Positions 17,870-27,147 are shown, numbered from the stretch's first letter. The stretch is 64,000 nucleotides of DNA from an uncultured Prevotella sp. (GCA_944320305.1 CALUGW010000040.1:1-64000); one strand, 5' to 3'. The notes: generated by a model from the sequence alone, not told the origin. Numbers and translations are program-made.

Positions 17870-18778
17870 TTACATCAGAAATCCGAGAGCCGTGCACAGA
17901 CCGTAGACAAACATGTTGCGGGCTGTCTCGCCAAGGCATTTGTTCAGGGCCTTGCCACGGTCGATGCGCACAATGCTTAGGTAAGTGCGGATGTGAAGCG
18001 GAAGATAAACGGCCAGCGGCAGTGCGAATGCAGCCCAGTGGCCGCACAAGACAAACGAAACGCCCAGGAGGCAGGCGGCAACTCCACACGAGAGGTACAG
18101 CAGGCGTGACGCCCGTGCGCCGATTCGCACCACAAGCGTAACCTTGCCCGACTCGCGGTCGGTGTCGCGGTCGCGGTAATTGTTGACAAGCAGCAGACAG
18201 TCAATGACAAGTCCGCAGCCCACTGCCGCCAAAATGGCTGGCCATGTGCATGAATGTACCTGGATATAATATGTGACACAAACGGGAACAATTCCAAAAA
18301 ACACCAGCACCAACACATCACCCAGACCGATGTAAGACAGATACGTCGTATAAAGGAAACAGAACACAACACACAACGCTCCGACGGCAACCATCTCAAC
18401 GCCTCCATAAAATATTAAAGGCAGGCCGAAAAAACAGGCCACGCCGGTTGTAATCGCTATCGCAACCTTCATGGCCCGCGGACTCACCCACCCTTGAGCG
18501 CAAGCCCTGCGCGGGCCAAGTCTGCGCCCGGTGTTGTCGGTACCTTTGACAAAGTCAAAGTAGTCATTGATGAAATTGGCGTCAACCTGCATGGCCAGCG
18601 CGAACAACATACAGAGCACAGCTGCCGTAATGCTGAACTCTGCCCCTGAGGCCTTTATATCGGCAAAGGCCAGCGACAATCCGATCATCACAGGTGAGGC
18701 TGCGGCTGTCAGCGTTTTGGGCCGGGCCGCCAGTATCCACGCCTTAACGGACCCTGGCCTGATTTCATTTGATTCCAT
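17870..18778 (-). CDS. menA: 1,4-dihydroxy-2-naphthoate polyprenyltransferase
   Basis: An integral membrane UbiA-type prenyltransferase of 302 residues that attaches the isoprenoid tail in menaquinone synthesis. It begins with the typical WILAARPKTLTAAASPVMIG. The first Asp-rich motif is NDYFDFVKGTDNTGRRLG and the second NNYRDRDTDRESGK, both Mg-diphosphate binding. About eight hydrophobic helices are visible. Its product would go to the menG methyltransferase encoded at 41008. Its promoter is interleaved with that of the divergent HD-domain gene. Confidence 0.95.
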   Translation of the reverse strand: MESNEIRPGSVKAWILAARPKTLTAAASPVMIGLSLAFADIKASGAEFSITAAVLCMLFALAMQVDANFINDYFDFVKGTDNTGRRLGPRRACAQGWVSPRAMKVAIAITTGVACFFGLPLIFYGGVEMVAVGALCVVFCFLYTTYLSYIGLGDVLVLVFFGIVPVCVTYYIQVHSCTWPAILAAVGCGLVIDCLLLVNNYRDRDTDRESGKVTLVVRIGARASRLLYLSCGVAACLLGVSFVLCGHWAAFALPLAVYLPLHIRTYLSIVRIDRGKALNKCLGETARNMFVYGLCTALGFLM

Positions 18779-18796
18779 TGTTTTCGATATAGAATA

Positions 18797-18828
18797 TTTG
18801 CAAAATTAAATATTATTGCTTACATTTG
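18797..18828 (+). promoter_or_regulatory. Promoter of the HD-domain gene
   Basis: TTTG (18797-18800), 20 bp, TACATTTG (18821-18828). The -33 box directly abuts the -7 box of the opposing menA promoter. Confidence 0.75.
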
Positions 18829-18832
18829 CAAA
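18801..18832 (-). promoter_or_regulatory. Promoter of menA, interleaved with the divergent promoter
   Basis: On the minus strand TTTG (18832-18829), 20 bp, TAATTTTG (18808-18801). Transcription would start about 15 nt before the menA ATG. Confidence 0.7.
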
Positions 18833-18916
18833 AAACAGAGGCAAAAACTGTATGCAAATACGGGCGTCTCTGGAATTATCGAAACTTGCAGAACATATTT
18901 ATAGGTCAAACAGTCT

Positions 18917-19558
18917 ATGGTAACAAAAACAGCAAGTCTGGATCTGGTGGAGTTCATAGAGACAAACATTCTGCCGCAATATGCCGGTTTTGACAAAGCA
19001 CACGGACTGGCTCACGTGTCATCCGTAATAAAGCGCTCGGTGGAGCTGGCATCGGGAATCGGCGCAGACATAAACATGGCTTATACCATTGCGGCATACC
19101 ATGACCTTGGCATGGCCGGGCCGCGGGCCATTCACCACATCACTGGCGGCCGGATCCTTGCGCGTGACGCACGGCTGAAACGCTGGTTCACCACAGACCA
19201 GATAAATGTGATGAAAGAGGCTGTGGAGGACCACAGGGCCTCCGCATCACACGCGCCGCGGAGTGTATATGGGAAAATAGTCGCAGAGGCAGACCGTGAC
19301 CTAAGTCCGCAGACGGTGTTGCGGCGCGCCGTGCAGTTTGGCCTTTCGCATTATCCGGAACTTGGCGAGGAGAAACAATGGCTGCGCTTTCAAAAGCATA
19401 TTGATGAGAAATACTCTCCCCACGGCTACATAAAGCTATGGATTCCCGGCTCTGAGAACGAGCGGAAGCTGAAAGAACTGCGGTCGTATATTTCCGACAC
19501 GGCCCTCCTGCGGGAAATGTTCGACACAATCTATAAGGAAGAGACCGCTGAAACATGA
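18917..19558 (+). CDS. HD-domain phosphohydrolase
   Basis: A cytoplasmic protein of 213 residues with the HD metal-binding fold. HGLAHVSSVIKRS holds the first His pair, YHDLGM the His-Asp signature, and VEDHR and AEADRDLS the later ligands. Members of this superfamily cleave phosphate esters, often of nucleotides; the substrate is not evident here. It has its own promoter, divergent from menA, and a leader of about 80 nt. Confidence 0.85.
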   Translation: MVTKTASLDLVEFIETNILPQYAGFDKAHGLAHVSSVIKRSVELASGIGADINMAYTIAAYHDLGMAGPRAIHHITGGRILARDARLKRWFTTDQINVMKEAVEDHRASASHAPRSVYGKIVAEADRDLSPQTVLRRAVQFGLSHYPELGEEKQWLRFQKHIDEKYSPHGYIKLWIPGSENERKLKELRSYISDTALLREMFDTIYKEETAET

Positions 19559-19601
19559 CACTTTGACCTAAAAACGAAGCAGCAGGATCCGCAATAGCGG
19601 C

Positions 19602-20048
19602 TCAGCAGTCTTTACCAAGCAGATGGCGCAGAAAGTCGTCAAGGTCCTTGTCCAGGTCGGGCATCATTTCCGGATCAATTATGACTGTGTCACCGTCAAC
19701 AATATACAACTCCGCGACGGACTCTTTGTCTTCATCTTCAAGAACAAAGGAGAACGGCTTGATGACAGACATTTCCTCAATGACCTCTTTCCGATTGGCC
19801 AGACATTTCCTGATGCTCGATGTGACCGAGTCATAAAAGTCATCGTCCGTATTGGCAATCCATGGCTCAATGACAGTTCTGGTGATTTCCTTGTCATTGT
19901 CGTCAAACGCCACCAGCTCGCCCGTTTCCTGATTCACGCGGAAATGAATGTCTGTCATAAGCGTGGCTTCTGCCGTGGACGGGAACTTGTCGGCAACCTT
20001 GCCTATGGCTCTTTCTATTTGCTGCAAAGCCTGTTCTGTTTCTTTCAT
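19602..20048 (-). CDS. Conserved hypothetical acidic protein
   Basis: A soluble, acidic protein of 148 residues with no signal peptide or membrane segment. It starts MKETEQALQQIERAIGKVADK and has a C-terminal acidic stretch DPEMMPDLDKDLDDFLRHLLGKDC. I do not recognise the family. The ATG at 20048 is chosen because the open frame further upstream runs back through the rseC-rnf promoter and reads as non-coding. It is divergent from the Rnf operon, and its stop lies 43 bp from the convergent HD gene. Confidence 0.75.
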   Translation of the reverse strand: MKETEQALQQIERAIGKVADKFPSTAEATLMTDIHFRVNQETGELVAFDDNDKEITRTVIEPWIANTDDDFYDSVTSSIRKCLANRKEVIEEMSVIKPFSFVLEDEDKESVAELYIVDGDTVIIDPEMMPDLDKDLDDFLRHLLGKDC

Positions 20049-20144
20049 ACTTGCTTTATTGTGTTCTATTTCTGCAAATTTAATAAAATATCCCAACAGC
20101 CGCAAACGATTACGGATGTTTTTGCCAAAATGTTTTTGTTTTTG

Positions 20145-20175
20145 TTTGTAAATTCGAAAGTTAGTGTTAACTTTG
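20145..20175 (+). promoter_or_regulatory. Promoter of the rseC-rnf operon
   Basis: TTTG (20145-20148), 19 bp, TAACTTTG (20168-20175). The first ATG of rseC is 48 bp downstream. Confidence 0.8.
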
Positions 20176-20222
20176 CAGAAATTAGCAAAGCTAAAAACCT
20201 GGTGCGGCTCGCCCTTAGAACA

Positions 20223-20648
20223 ATGAATAACATGACAGAAAGAATAAGTCATTCTGGTGTGGTAGACTCGGTAGACTCTTCCGGTGTAAAAGTCAGGATT
20301 CTACAGACTTCGGCCTGCGCTTCCTGCAAAGTGGCCGGATATTGCAATGCTTCGGAAAGCAAAGAGAAACTGATAGAAATAAGCGGTTCCCATTTTCTGA
20401 ATGAGCTGAAAGCGGGAGACTGCGTTACGGTATCTGTGTCAAAAAAAGTTGCAAACAGCGCATTGCTAATGGGGTTCGGCCTACCGTTTGTTATACTCAT
20501 CGCAGTGCTGTTTGTCGTAACACTGGCTACAGAGAATGAGACAACGGGCGCCGTTTCCGCCATTTGCGCTTTAATACCTTATTATTTCCTGCTTTTTGTT
20601 TTCAGAAACAAAATCCGCAGAAGAATAATATTCGAGGTCGAAAAATGA
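20223..20648 (+). CDS. rseC: RseC/MucC family membrane protein
   Basis: A protein of 141 residues that leads the Rnf operon, as is common in Bacteroidetes. An N-terminal cytoplasmic part carries CASCKVAGYC, a likely redox or metal Cys cluster, with MTERISHSGVVDSVDSSGVKV before it. Two membrane helices follow near 82-104 and 110-127, then a basic tail. RseC proteins take part in SoxR reduction or sigma-E control in proteobacteria; next to rnf it may help Rnf assembly or cluster maturation, which is inference. ATG at 20232 is an alternative start. The longer open frame upstream covers the promoter and is not coding. Confidence 0.88.
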   Translation: MNNMTERISHSGVVDSVDSSGVKVRILQTSACASCKVAGYCNASESKEKLIEISGSHFLNELKAGDCVTVSVSKKVANSALLMGFGLPFVILIAVLFVVTLATENETTGAVSAICALIPYYFLLFVFRNKIRRRIIFEVEK

Positions 20649-20685
20649 ATCACTAATTAAAAACCAAATAAAAGTAAACAAAATT

Positions 20686-21576
20686 ATGAATCTCATTTTA
20701 ATCGCGGTCATAGCGCTGGGGGCAATAGGACTGGTTTCTGCAACAGTCCTTTATGTCTGTTCAAAGAAGTTTGCCGTGAAAGAAGACCCACGCATTGGCG
20801 AGGTCGCAGAACTGCTTCCACAAGCCAATTGCGGCGGATGTGGCTTTGCCGGTTGCTCCGGTTTGGCAGACGCATTGGTAAAAGGTGCTGACGCAGGAAC
20901 TATTGACGGCTTGTCATGCCCGGTTGGCGGACAGGAGGTTATGGGGAAAATTGCAGACTTATTGGGTATGGCGGTTGCAAATACAGAGCCAATGGTGGCT
21001 GTTGTCAGATGCAATGGCACATGTCAGAACCGACCGAAAATCGCAGAGTACTCAGGGCTGAGAACTTGCGCGGCGATGCACTCGTGCGGCGCCGGTGAGA
21101 CGGCGTGCGGGTATGGGTGTCTTGGCTGTGGCGACTGTGTGGCCGCCTGCCAGTTCGGAGCAATCAGCATCAATCCCGAAACAGGCATCGCAGAAGTTGA
21201 CGATGACAAGTGTACTTCATGCGGCGCATGCGTGAAAGCCTGTCCGCGCGGCATCATTGAAATCAGAAAGAAAGGACCGAAGAACCGCCGCGTTTACGTG
21301 AGCTGTGTCAACAAAGACAAAGGGCCTGCCGCCATGAAGGCATGCAAAGTGTCGTGCATCGGATGCGGCAAGTGCCAAAAAGAATGTCAGTTTGACGCCA
21401 TAACTGTAACCGGAAACCTGGCATATATAGATCCAAACAAGTGCCGTCTGTGCAGAAAATGCGAGAAAGTTTGTCCGACCCATGCAATTGTTGCTGTCAA
21501 TTTTCCTGTTCCCAAGGACAGGCAGGACAATCCGACCAAGACTTCTGAGAACGAAAACGTGGAACTTGTCAGTTAA
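20686..21576 (+). CDS. rnfB: Rnf complex subunit RnfB (iron-sulfur)
   Basis: The ferredoxin-facing subunit, 296 residues. An N-terminal helix (LILIAVIALGAIGLVSATVLYV) anchors it. CGGCGFAGC at 49-57, with a later Cys in LSCPVGG, binds the first [4Fe-4S] cluster. Four ferredoxin-type motifs follow: CLGCGDCVAACQ, CTSCGACVKACP, CIGCGKCQKECQ and CRLCRKCEKVCP. This long multi-cluster form is usual in Bacteroidales and longer than E. coli RsxB. It would take electrons from ferredoxin reduced by the NifJ enzyme and pass them to the membrane subunits. Confidence 0.96.
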   Translation: MNLILIAVIALGAIGLVSATVLYVCSKKFAVKEDPRIGEVAELLPQANCGGCGFAGCSGLADALVKGADAGTIDGLSCPVGGQEVMGKIADLLGMAVANTEPMVAVVRCNGTCQNRPKIAEYSGLRTCAAMHSCGAGETACGYGCLGCGDCVAACQFGAISINPETGIAEVDDDKCTSCGACVKACPRGIIEIRKKGPKNRRVYVSCVNKDKGPAAMKACKVSCIGCGKCQKECQFDAITVTGNLAYIDPNKCRLCRKCEKVCPTHAIVAVNFPVPKDRQDNPTKTSENENVELVS

Positions 21577-21592
21577 ATGAGGATAATAAATT

Positions 21593-22945
21593 ATGAATAT
21601 AAGAACATTTAGAATCGGCGGAATACACCCGGAAGAAAACAAACTAACGCACGAAGTCGAGACAAAGGTAGCTCCGCTGCCCAAACAAGCCATATTTCCA
21701 CTGTCGCAACACATCGGTGCGCCGACAAAGCCCGTTGTCAAGAAGGGCGACAAGGTAAAGGTGGGCACAATGATTGCAGAGGCTGGAGGCTTCGTCTCGG
21801 CTCCAATCTTCTCGTCAGTGTCTGGAACTGTCTTTAAAATTGACACGGCAATCGACGCCACAGGCTACAGGGTTCCGGCCATAATAATAAATGTTGAAGG
21901 TGACGAATGGGAAGACTCTATTGACCGTACCGAAAAACTCGAGACAATGGAAGCTCACCAGGAGTTGACTCCCGAAAGCATTGTTGAGGCTGTAAAGGCT
22001 GCCGGTGTGACCGGTATGGGTGGAGCCGGATTCCCAACATTCATCAAGCTGTGCCCCCCGCCAACCGCAAAAGCAGAGTGCGTCATAATCAACGGTGTTG
22101 AGTGCGAGCCATATATCACCTCTGATTATCGGCTGATGATGGAGCATTCTGATGAAATAATAGTCGGACTGCAGTTATTGATGAAAGCCGCAAAGGTTGA
22201 AAAAGGTTACATTGGCATTGAAACCAACAAGCCAAAAGCCATAGAGTTGCTGTCAAGAAAGGCACTGGCAGACCAGAGAATTGAAATCGTTCCGCTCAAG
22301 CAGCGCTATCCTCAGGGCGGCGAAAAACAGCTTGTTGACGCCGTCATACGGCGTCAAGTGCCCGCACCGCCTGCAATACCAGTAAATGTTGGAGCAATTG
22401 TACAGAATGTTGGTACTGCATACGCTGTTTATCAGGCGGTTATGAAGCACAAGCCATTGTTTGAGCGCTATACCACCGTGACCGGCAAACGCCTTGCCTA
22501 CCCCGGAAACTTCCTTGTGCGCATGGGAACACCTATGAAAGATTTGATTGAGCTTTGCGGTGGTATGCCTGATGGTGACAACAAGTTGCTGGCTGGCGGG
22601 CCAATGATGGGCAAGGCTTTGACATCTGACGAAGTTCCGATTTGCAAAGGAACAAACAGTGTTACAATTATCAGCGACACCGAGGCAAGACGCAAGCCGG
22701 CTGACCCTTGCATCAGATGTGCAAAATGTGTAAGTGTTTGTCCGATGGGGCTTGAGCCATTCCTTCTTGCAACAGCATCCGCAAAACAAATGTGGGAAAA
22801 GGTTGAAGCAGAATGTATAACATCATGCATTGAGTGTGGTTCATGTCAATACACGTGTCCTTCACACCGTCCGATATTGGACAACATCCGTTATGGAAAA
22901 TCAAAAGTTATGGGCATTATTAGAGCCCGCAATGCTAAAAAGTAA
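21593..22945 (+). CDS. rnfC: Rnf complex subunit RnfC
   Basis: The NADH-binding peripheral subunit, 450 residues. The glycine-rich motif GMGGAGFPTFIKL near 141 is the FMN/NADH site shared with NuoF. Two [4Fe-4S] motifs are near the C-terminus: CIRCAKCVSVCPMGLEP and CIECGSCQYTCPSHRPIL. It starts 16 bp after rnfB and is followed 8 bp later by rnfD. It passes electrons to NAD+ at the cytoplasmic face. Confidence 0.97.
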   Translation: MNIRTFRIGGIHPEENKLTHEVETKVAPLPKQAIFPLSQHIGAPTKPVVKKGDKVKVGTMIAEAGGFVSAPIFSSVSGTVFKIDTAIDATGYRVPAIIINVEGDEWEDSIDRTEKLETMEAHQELTPESIVEAVKAAGVTGMGGAGFPTFIKLCPPPTAKAECVIINGVECEPYITSDYRLMMEHSDEIIVGLQLLMKAAKVEKGYIGIETNKPKAIELLSRKALADQRIEIVPLKQRYPQGGEKQLVDAVIRRQVPAPPAIPVNVGAIVQNVGTAYAVYQAVMKHKPLFERYTTVTGKRLAYPGNFLVRMGTPMKDLIELCGGMPDGDNKLLAGGPMMGKALTSDEVPICKGTNSVTIISDTEARRKPADPCIRCAKCVSVCPMGLEPFLLATASAKQMWEKVEAECITSCIECGSCQYTCPSHRPILDNIRYGKSKVMGIIRARNAKK

Positions 22946-22953
22946 CAAATAAA

Positions 22954-23952
22954 ATGGGAAAGTTAATAGTTTCTTTATCACCACACGCCCATGGCACAGA
23001 CAGCGTTGAACGCAACATGTATGGCGTTGTCATTGCATTGATTCCGGCTCTGCTTGTGTCGTTTTTCTATTTCGGCCTTGGTTCGGTGATTGTATGCGCA
23101 ACAAGTGTCATCTCTTGTGTGTTTTTTGAATGGTTGATAAACAAGTACATGCTTAAGAACGACAGGCTGACAATCTGCGACGGGTCAGCTGTCCTCACCG
23201 GCTTGCTGCTTGGGTTCAATTTGCCATCAAACCTTCCGGTATGGATTATTATTATCGGAGCATTGGTTTCCATCGGTGTTGCCAAAATGACATTCGGTGG
23301 CTTAGGCTGCAACATTTTCAATCCCGCGCTTGTGGGGCGCTGCTTCTTGCTGATCAGCTTCCCGGCGCAAATGACATCTTGGCCTATTGTCGGACAAGTA
23401 GAAAGTTATCTTGACGCCGAGACTGGCGCGACACCGCTCAGCCTCATGAAAACGGCCATAAAGACAGGAGACGCATCCGTGCTGAACGATCTGCCGGATT
23501 CGTTGCACTTGCTTCTTGGCAACAACCCGATGGGTGGCGCAGGAACAATCGGAGAAGTGTGCGCCTTGGCTCTGTTGCTCGGACTTGCCTATATGCTGTG
23601 GAAGAAAATCATAACATGGCACATTCCTGTAAGCATTATTGCCACTGTCTTTATAATCAGCTGGCTGTTGCATCTTGCAAACCCTGTATACGCAGATCCG
23701 ATAGCTGTGATTCTCAGCGGCGGCTTGATGCTCGGCGCGATATTCATGGCGACAGACTATGTGACATCGCCAATGACATATAAAGGCCAAATAATATACG
23801 GCGTTGCAATAGGTGTGCTCACTGTTGTAATCCGAAATTGGGGCAGCTATCCGGAAGGTATGTCGTTCGCAATATTGATAATGAACGCATTCACACCTCT
23901 TATTAATACTTATGTCAAACCAAAACGTTTCGGGGAGGTAGTTAAGAAATGA
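22954..23952 (+). CDS. rnfD: Rnf complex subunit RnfD
   Basis: An integral membrane subunit of 332 residues with about nine to ten hydrophobic helices. ETGATPLSLMKT holds the Thr that carries covalent FMN in this family. The C-terminal ATDYVTSPMTYKGQ segment matches the NqrB/RnfD family. Its stop overlaps the rnfG start by 4 nt (ATGA), so coupled translation is likely. Confidence 0.97.
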   Translation: MGKLIVSLSPHAHGTDSVERNMYGVVIALIPALLVSFFYFGLGSVIVCATSVISCVFFEWLINKYMLKNDRLTICDGSAVLTGLLLGFNLPSNLPVWIIIIGALVSIGVAKMTFGGLGCNIFNPALVGRCFLLISFPAQMTSWPIVGQVESYLDAETGATPLSLMKTAIKTGDASVLNDLPDSLHLLLGNNPMGGAGTIGEVCALALLLGLAYMLWKKIITWHIPVSIIATVFIISWLLHLANPVYADPIAVILSGGLMLGAIFMATDYVTSPMTYKGQIIYGVAIGVLTVVIRNWGSYPEGMSFAILIMNAFTPLINTYVKPKRFGEVVKK

Positions 23953-24581
23953 AGAAGTTAGAATCTACATTGCCCAACATGGTCATTGTCCTTGTGGCAG
24001 TGGCTGTCGTTACTGGCGGATTGCTGGCATGGGTAAACAACGTGACAGAGGAGCCTAAGAAAGCTCAGGCCGGTCTTGTTCTGGCTGAAGGAATCAAGAG
24101 TGTCATCGGCGGCGGCGACATCATCGTTGCCGAAGAAGACACAATTGTCAAAGACCTTGACGGCAAGACAAGCACTTTTGTTGTCCATAAGGTGAACAAC
24201 ACAGATGGGAAATTCATCGGGGCGGCAGTAGAAAGCTCCAGCATGGGATTTGGAGGCGACTTGAAAATACTTGTCGGATTCGATGCCGAGGGCAAGATTC
24301 TCGGTTATACCGTCTTGCAGCATGCGGAAACTCCGGGCCTTGGCGCCAAAGCCGACAAGTGGTTCCAAAAGGACGGCAAGGGAAGCATCATCGGTCGTGA
24401 CCTCTCAAACGGCAAGCCACTGGTTGTAAACAAAGACGGAGGCGACATTGACGCAATCACGGCCTCAACAATCACGACAAGGGCTTTTCTGAAAGCTGTC
24501 AACCAGGCTTACGCTATATATGCCCAGCAAGATGTCGACGCACAGACCGGCGCGACCAGCAAATCCAATGCGGAAGAATAG
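23949..24581 (+). CDS. rnfG: Rnf complex subunit RnfG
   Basis: A subunit of 210 residues with one N-terminal helix (MVIVLVAVAVVTGGLLAWV) and a periplasmic FMN domain. AETPGLGAKAD is the conserved core and DAITASTITTRAF holds the Thr that binds covalent FMN. A short tail rich in Q, T and S (DAQTGATSKSNAEE) ends the protein. Confidence 0.96.
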   Translation: MKKLESTLPNMVIVLVAVAVVTGGLLAWVNNVTEEPKKAQAGLVLAEGIKSVIGGGDIIVAEEDTIVKDLDGKTSTFVVHKVNNTDGKFIGAAVESSSMGFGGDLKILVGFDAEGKILGYTVLQHAETPGLGAKADKWFQKDGKGSIIGRDLSNGKPLVVNKDGGDIDAITASTITTRAFLKAVNQAYAIYAQQDVDAQTGATSKSNAEE

Positions 24582-24613
24582 TTATTTGTAAAACGAAAAT
24601 TCATTGATAGAAT

Positions 24614-25198
24614 ATGAACAACTTTAAAGTATTAATGAATGGAATTGTCAAGGAGAACCCGACTTTTGTGCTCTTGCTTGGCATGTGCCCAACGCTGGCC
24701 ACCACAACATCCGCAGTTAACGGCATGTCAATGGGACTTGCAACCATGTTTGTGCTGATTTGTTCGAATCTCGTGATTTCTCTGATAAAGAACCTCACAC
24801 CCGACATGGTGAGAATTCCTGTGTTTGTCGTTGTCATTGCATCGTTTGTAACCATTCTGCAGATGTGCCTTGAGGCATATCTGCCGTCAATCAACAAATC
24901 GCTAGGCATTTTCATACCCTTGATTGTGGTAAACTGCATCATTCTCGGCCGCGCGGAAGCCTTTGCATGTAAAAACAATCCAATTGCCAGCGTCTTCGAT
25001 GGCATTGGCATTGGCATTGGCTTTACATTGGCTCTCACTATCCTCGGAATGGTAAGAGAACTGCTTGGAGCCGGCTCGTTGTTTGGTCTGGTAATCATGC
25101 CCGAAACATACAATGTACTCCTTTTCGTTCTGCCTCCCGGTGCGTTCATTACCTTGGGCTTTTTAATAGCGATAGTAAACAAACTCAAAAAAGCATAA
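24614..25198 (+). CDS. rnfE: Rnf complex subunit RnfE
   Basis: An integral membrane subunit of 194 residues with six predicted helices. It begins with the typical FKVLMNGIVKENPTFVLLLG and carries NCIILGRAEAFA, the conserved Cys-containing loop. It is paralogous to RnfA, three genes of the operon sharing this membrane core. It is followed by rnfA after 3 bp. Confidence 0.96.
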   Translation: MNNFKVLMNGIVKENPTFVLLLGMCPTLATTTSAVNGMSMGLATMFVLICSNLVISLIKNLTPDMVRIPVFVVVIASFVTILQMCLEAYLPSINKSLGIFIPLIVVNCIILGRAEAFACKNNPIASVFDGIGIGIGFTLALTILGMVRELLGAGSLFGLVIMPETYNVLLFVLPPGAFITLGFLIAIVNKLKKA

Positions 25199-25201
25199 AC
25201 C

Positions 25202-25804
25202 ATGGAATATTTGCTCATATTCATTTCCGCCATATTTGTGAACAACATTGTGTTGTCACAGTTTCTGGGAATCTGTCCGTTCCTTGGCGTTTCAAAAAAA
25301 ATTGACACGGCACTCGGTATGGGGGCTGCTGTGGCATTTGTGCTGACACTGGCCACCATCGTGACATATCTTGTACAGAAGCTTGTCCTCGACCCGTTCA
25401 ACATCCAATACCTCCAGACAATCGCTTTCATCCTTGTGATTGCGGCTTTGGTACAGATGGTTGAAATTATAATGAAGAAAGTTTCGCCGTCACTTTATCA
25501 GGCACTCGGCATTTTTCTTCCCCTTATCACAACAAACTGTGCAGTGCTCGGTGTGGCGATACTTGTAATCCAGAAAGACTACAACCTTATGGAAAGTGTG
25601 GTCTACGCATTCTCAACAGCCCTCGGATTTGGTCTGGCACTGACAGTCTTTGCCGGAATGCGTGAGCAGTTGGCACTTGTCAATATTCCCAAGGGGATGC
25701 GTGGTATGGCCATTGTCCTTGTGGCAGCCGGTCTTCTCAGTCTTGCGTTCATGGGCTTTTCCGGTGTTGACGGAGGATTGCGCGCACTTGCAGGCTTAGA
25801 TTGA
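25202..25804 (+). CDS. rnfA: Rnf complex subunit RnfA
   Basis: An integral membrane subunit of 200 residues, six helices, topologically inverted relative to RnfE. FVNNIVLSQFLGICPFLGVS carries the conserved Cys near the N-terminus and TTNCAVLGVAI the second. RnfA and RnfE together bind a membrane-embedded iron-sulfur cluster in studied complexes. It is the last gene before an operon terminator. Confidence 0.96.
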   Translation: MEYLLIFISAIFVNNIVLSQFLGICPFLGVSKKIDTALGMGAAVAFVLTLATIVTYLVQKLVLDPFNIQYLQTIAFILVIAALVQMVEIIMKKVSPSLYQALGIFLPLITTNCAVLGVAILVIQKDYNLMESVVYAFSTALGFGLALTVFAGMREQLALVNIPKGMRGMAIVLVAAGLLSLAFMGFSGVDGGLRALAGLD

Positions 25805-25826
25805 CACATCTTTTGTCATTAAAATA

Positions 25827-25871
25827 GGGCAGAAAGATAAGAATTATGTTTTTTTTATCTTTCTGCCTTTT
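25827..25871 (+). terminator. Terminator of the rnf operon
   Basis: GGCAGAAAGATAA (25828-25840) pairs with TTATCTTTCTGCC (25855-25867), followed by a T run, 24 bp after the rnfA stop. Confidence 0.85.
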
Positions 25872-26039
25872 CCTTTTATCCATTTTATACTACCTTTGTA
25901 GTAAAATCAAATTATAAAACCTAAGACTGCACAAATCCAGTCTATTTCCATTTTGGCAGACGTCAAAATGCCGGAGTACATAGGCGTGCAAAAATTAAAC
26001 AACAAAACAAAAGCAGAAAGAACTAAATACACAACAAAA

Positions 26040-27077
26040 ATGAAACAGACAATTTTAGTAACAGGAGGCACCGGCTTTATCGGTTCCCACACAACTGTTG
26101 AGTTGCAAAATGCAGGATACAAGGTAGTGATTGTAGACAACCTTTCAAACTCTCAGGCTGGGGTCATCGATGGCATTGAGAAAATCACACATATTCGGCC
26201 TGCCTTTGAGCAAGTAGACTGCCGCGACAAGGAAGCTATGGACAAGGTGTTCGCAAAATACCCTGACATAGAGGGCATCATTCATTTTGCGGCAAGCAAG
26301 GCCGTCGGCGAAAGCGTTGAGAAGCCCCTGCTCTATTATCAGAACAACATTGTCAGCCTTCTCAACCTGCTCGAACTTATGCCGAAGCACAACGTGAAGG
26401 GTATTATCTTCTCGTCGAGTTGCACTGTTTATGGTCAGCCGGACCCGGAGAATCTGCCTGTAACCGAAAACGCCCCAATAAAACCGGCAGAAAGTCCTTA
26501 TGGAAATACAAAGCAAATCAACGAGGAAATAATCCGTGACGACATAAACAGCGGTGCCCCGATCAAGGCCATACTGCTTCGCTACTTCAACCCCATAGGG
26601 TCTCACCCGACAGCTCTTATCGGAGAAATGCCTAACGGCGTGCCAATGAACCTTATTCCTTATGTCACTCAGACAGCCATCGGCATTCGTGAACAGCTCA
26701 AAGTCTTTGGCAATGATTATGACACGCCGGACGGAACCTGCATCAGAGATTATATTTATGTGGTTGACCTCGCAAAAGCTCATGTAAAAGCAATGGAGCG
26801 TGTGCTTGACATGGACAGCGACAAGCTCGAAGTGTTCAACATCGGAACCGGCCATGGCGTAAGCACCAAACAAATTATTGACGCCTTTGAGAAAGCCACC
26901 GGCGTGAAGCTGAACTGGACATACGCCCCGCGCCGTGCTGGAGATATTGAGAAAGTCTGGGCCAATCCTGAGAAAGCAAACAAAGTGCTCGGCTGGAAAG
27001 CCGAGACAAGCCTTGAGGACACGCTGAAATCAGCTTGGCATTGGCAGAAGAAACTGCGCGAGGACGGTATTCAATAA
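26040..27077 (+). CDS. galE: UDP-glucose 4-epimerase
   Basis: A short-chain dehydrogenase-type epimerase of 345 residues that interconverts UDP-glucose and UDP-galactose. TGGTGFIGSH near residues 8-17 binds NAD. IFSSSCTVYG and SPYGNTKQINEE hold the catalytic Ser/Thr, Tyr and Lys. The length fits GalE. I chose ATG at 26040 (MKQTILVTGG) because the Rossmann fold starts there; 29 upstream codons are open but not homologous in kind. A -7-like TACCTTTG lies at 25891-25898. A long hairpin follows the stop. Confidence 0.95.
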   Translation: MKQTILVTGGTGFIGSHTTVELQNAGYKVVIVDNLSNSQAGVIDGIEKITHIRPAFEQVDCRDKEAMDKVFAKYPDIEGIIHFAASKAVGESVEKPLLYYQNNIVSLLNLLELMPKHNVKGIIFSSSCTVYGQPDPENLPVTENAPIKPAESPYGNTKQINEEIIRDDINSGAPIKAILLRYFNPIGSHPTALIGEMPNGVPMNLIPYVTQTAIGIREQLKVFGNDYDTPDGTCIRDYIYVVDLAKAHVKAMERVLDMDSDKLEVFNIGTGHGVSTKQIIDAFEKATGVKLNWTYAPRRAGDIEKVWANPEKANKVLGWKAETSLEDTLKSAWHWQKKLREDGIQ

Positions 27078-27098
27078 CAAACCATTTCCTGACCGTGT

Positions 27099-27147
27099 CA
27101 GACGGACACAATCCCTATCATATATGACGTAGGATTGTGTCCGTCTG
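27099..27147 (+). terminator. Terminator hairpin of galE
   Basis: A perfect 16-bp stem, CAGACGGACACAATCC (27099-27114) with its complement at 27132-27147. The T tail is weak (TCGTTT). Confidence 0.75.

Noticed and set aside
19623-20222. N-terminal extension of rseC by 200 codons
   Set aside because: It runs antisense to the hypothetical gene at 19602-20048 and through the promoter at 20145-20175.
24601-25431. Minus-strand open frame over rnfE and rnfA
   Set aside because: Antisense to two conserved membrane subunits. Such frames are common opposite hydrophobic coding sequence.
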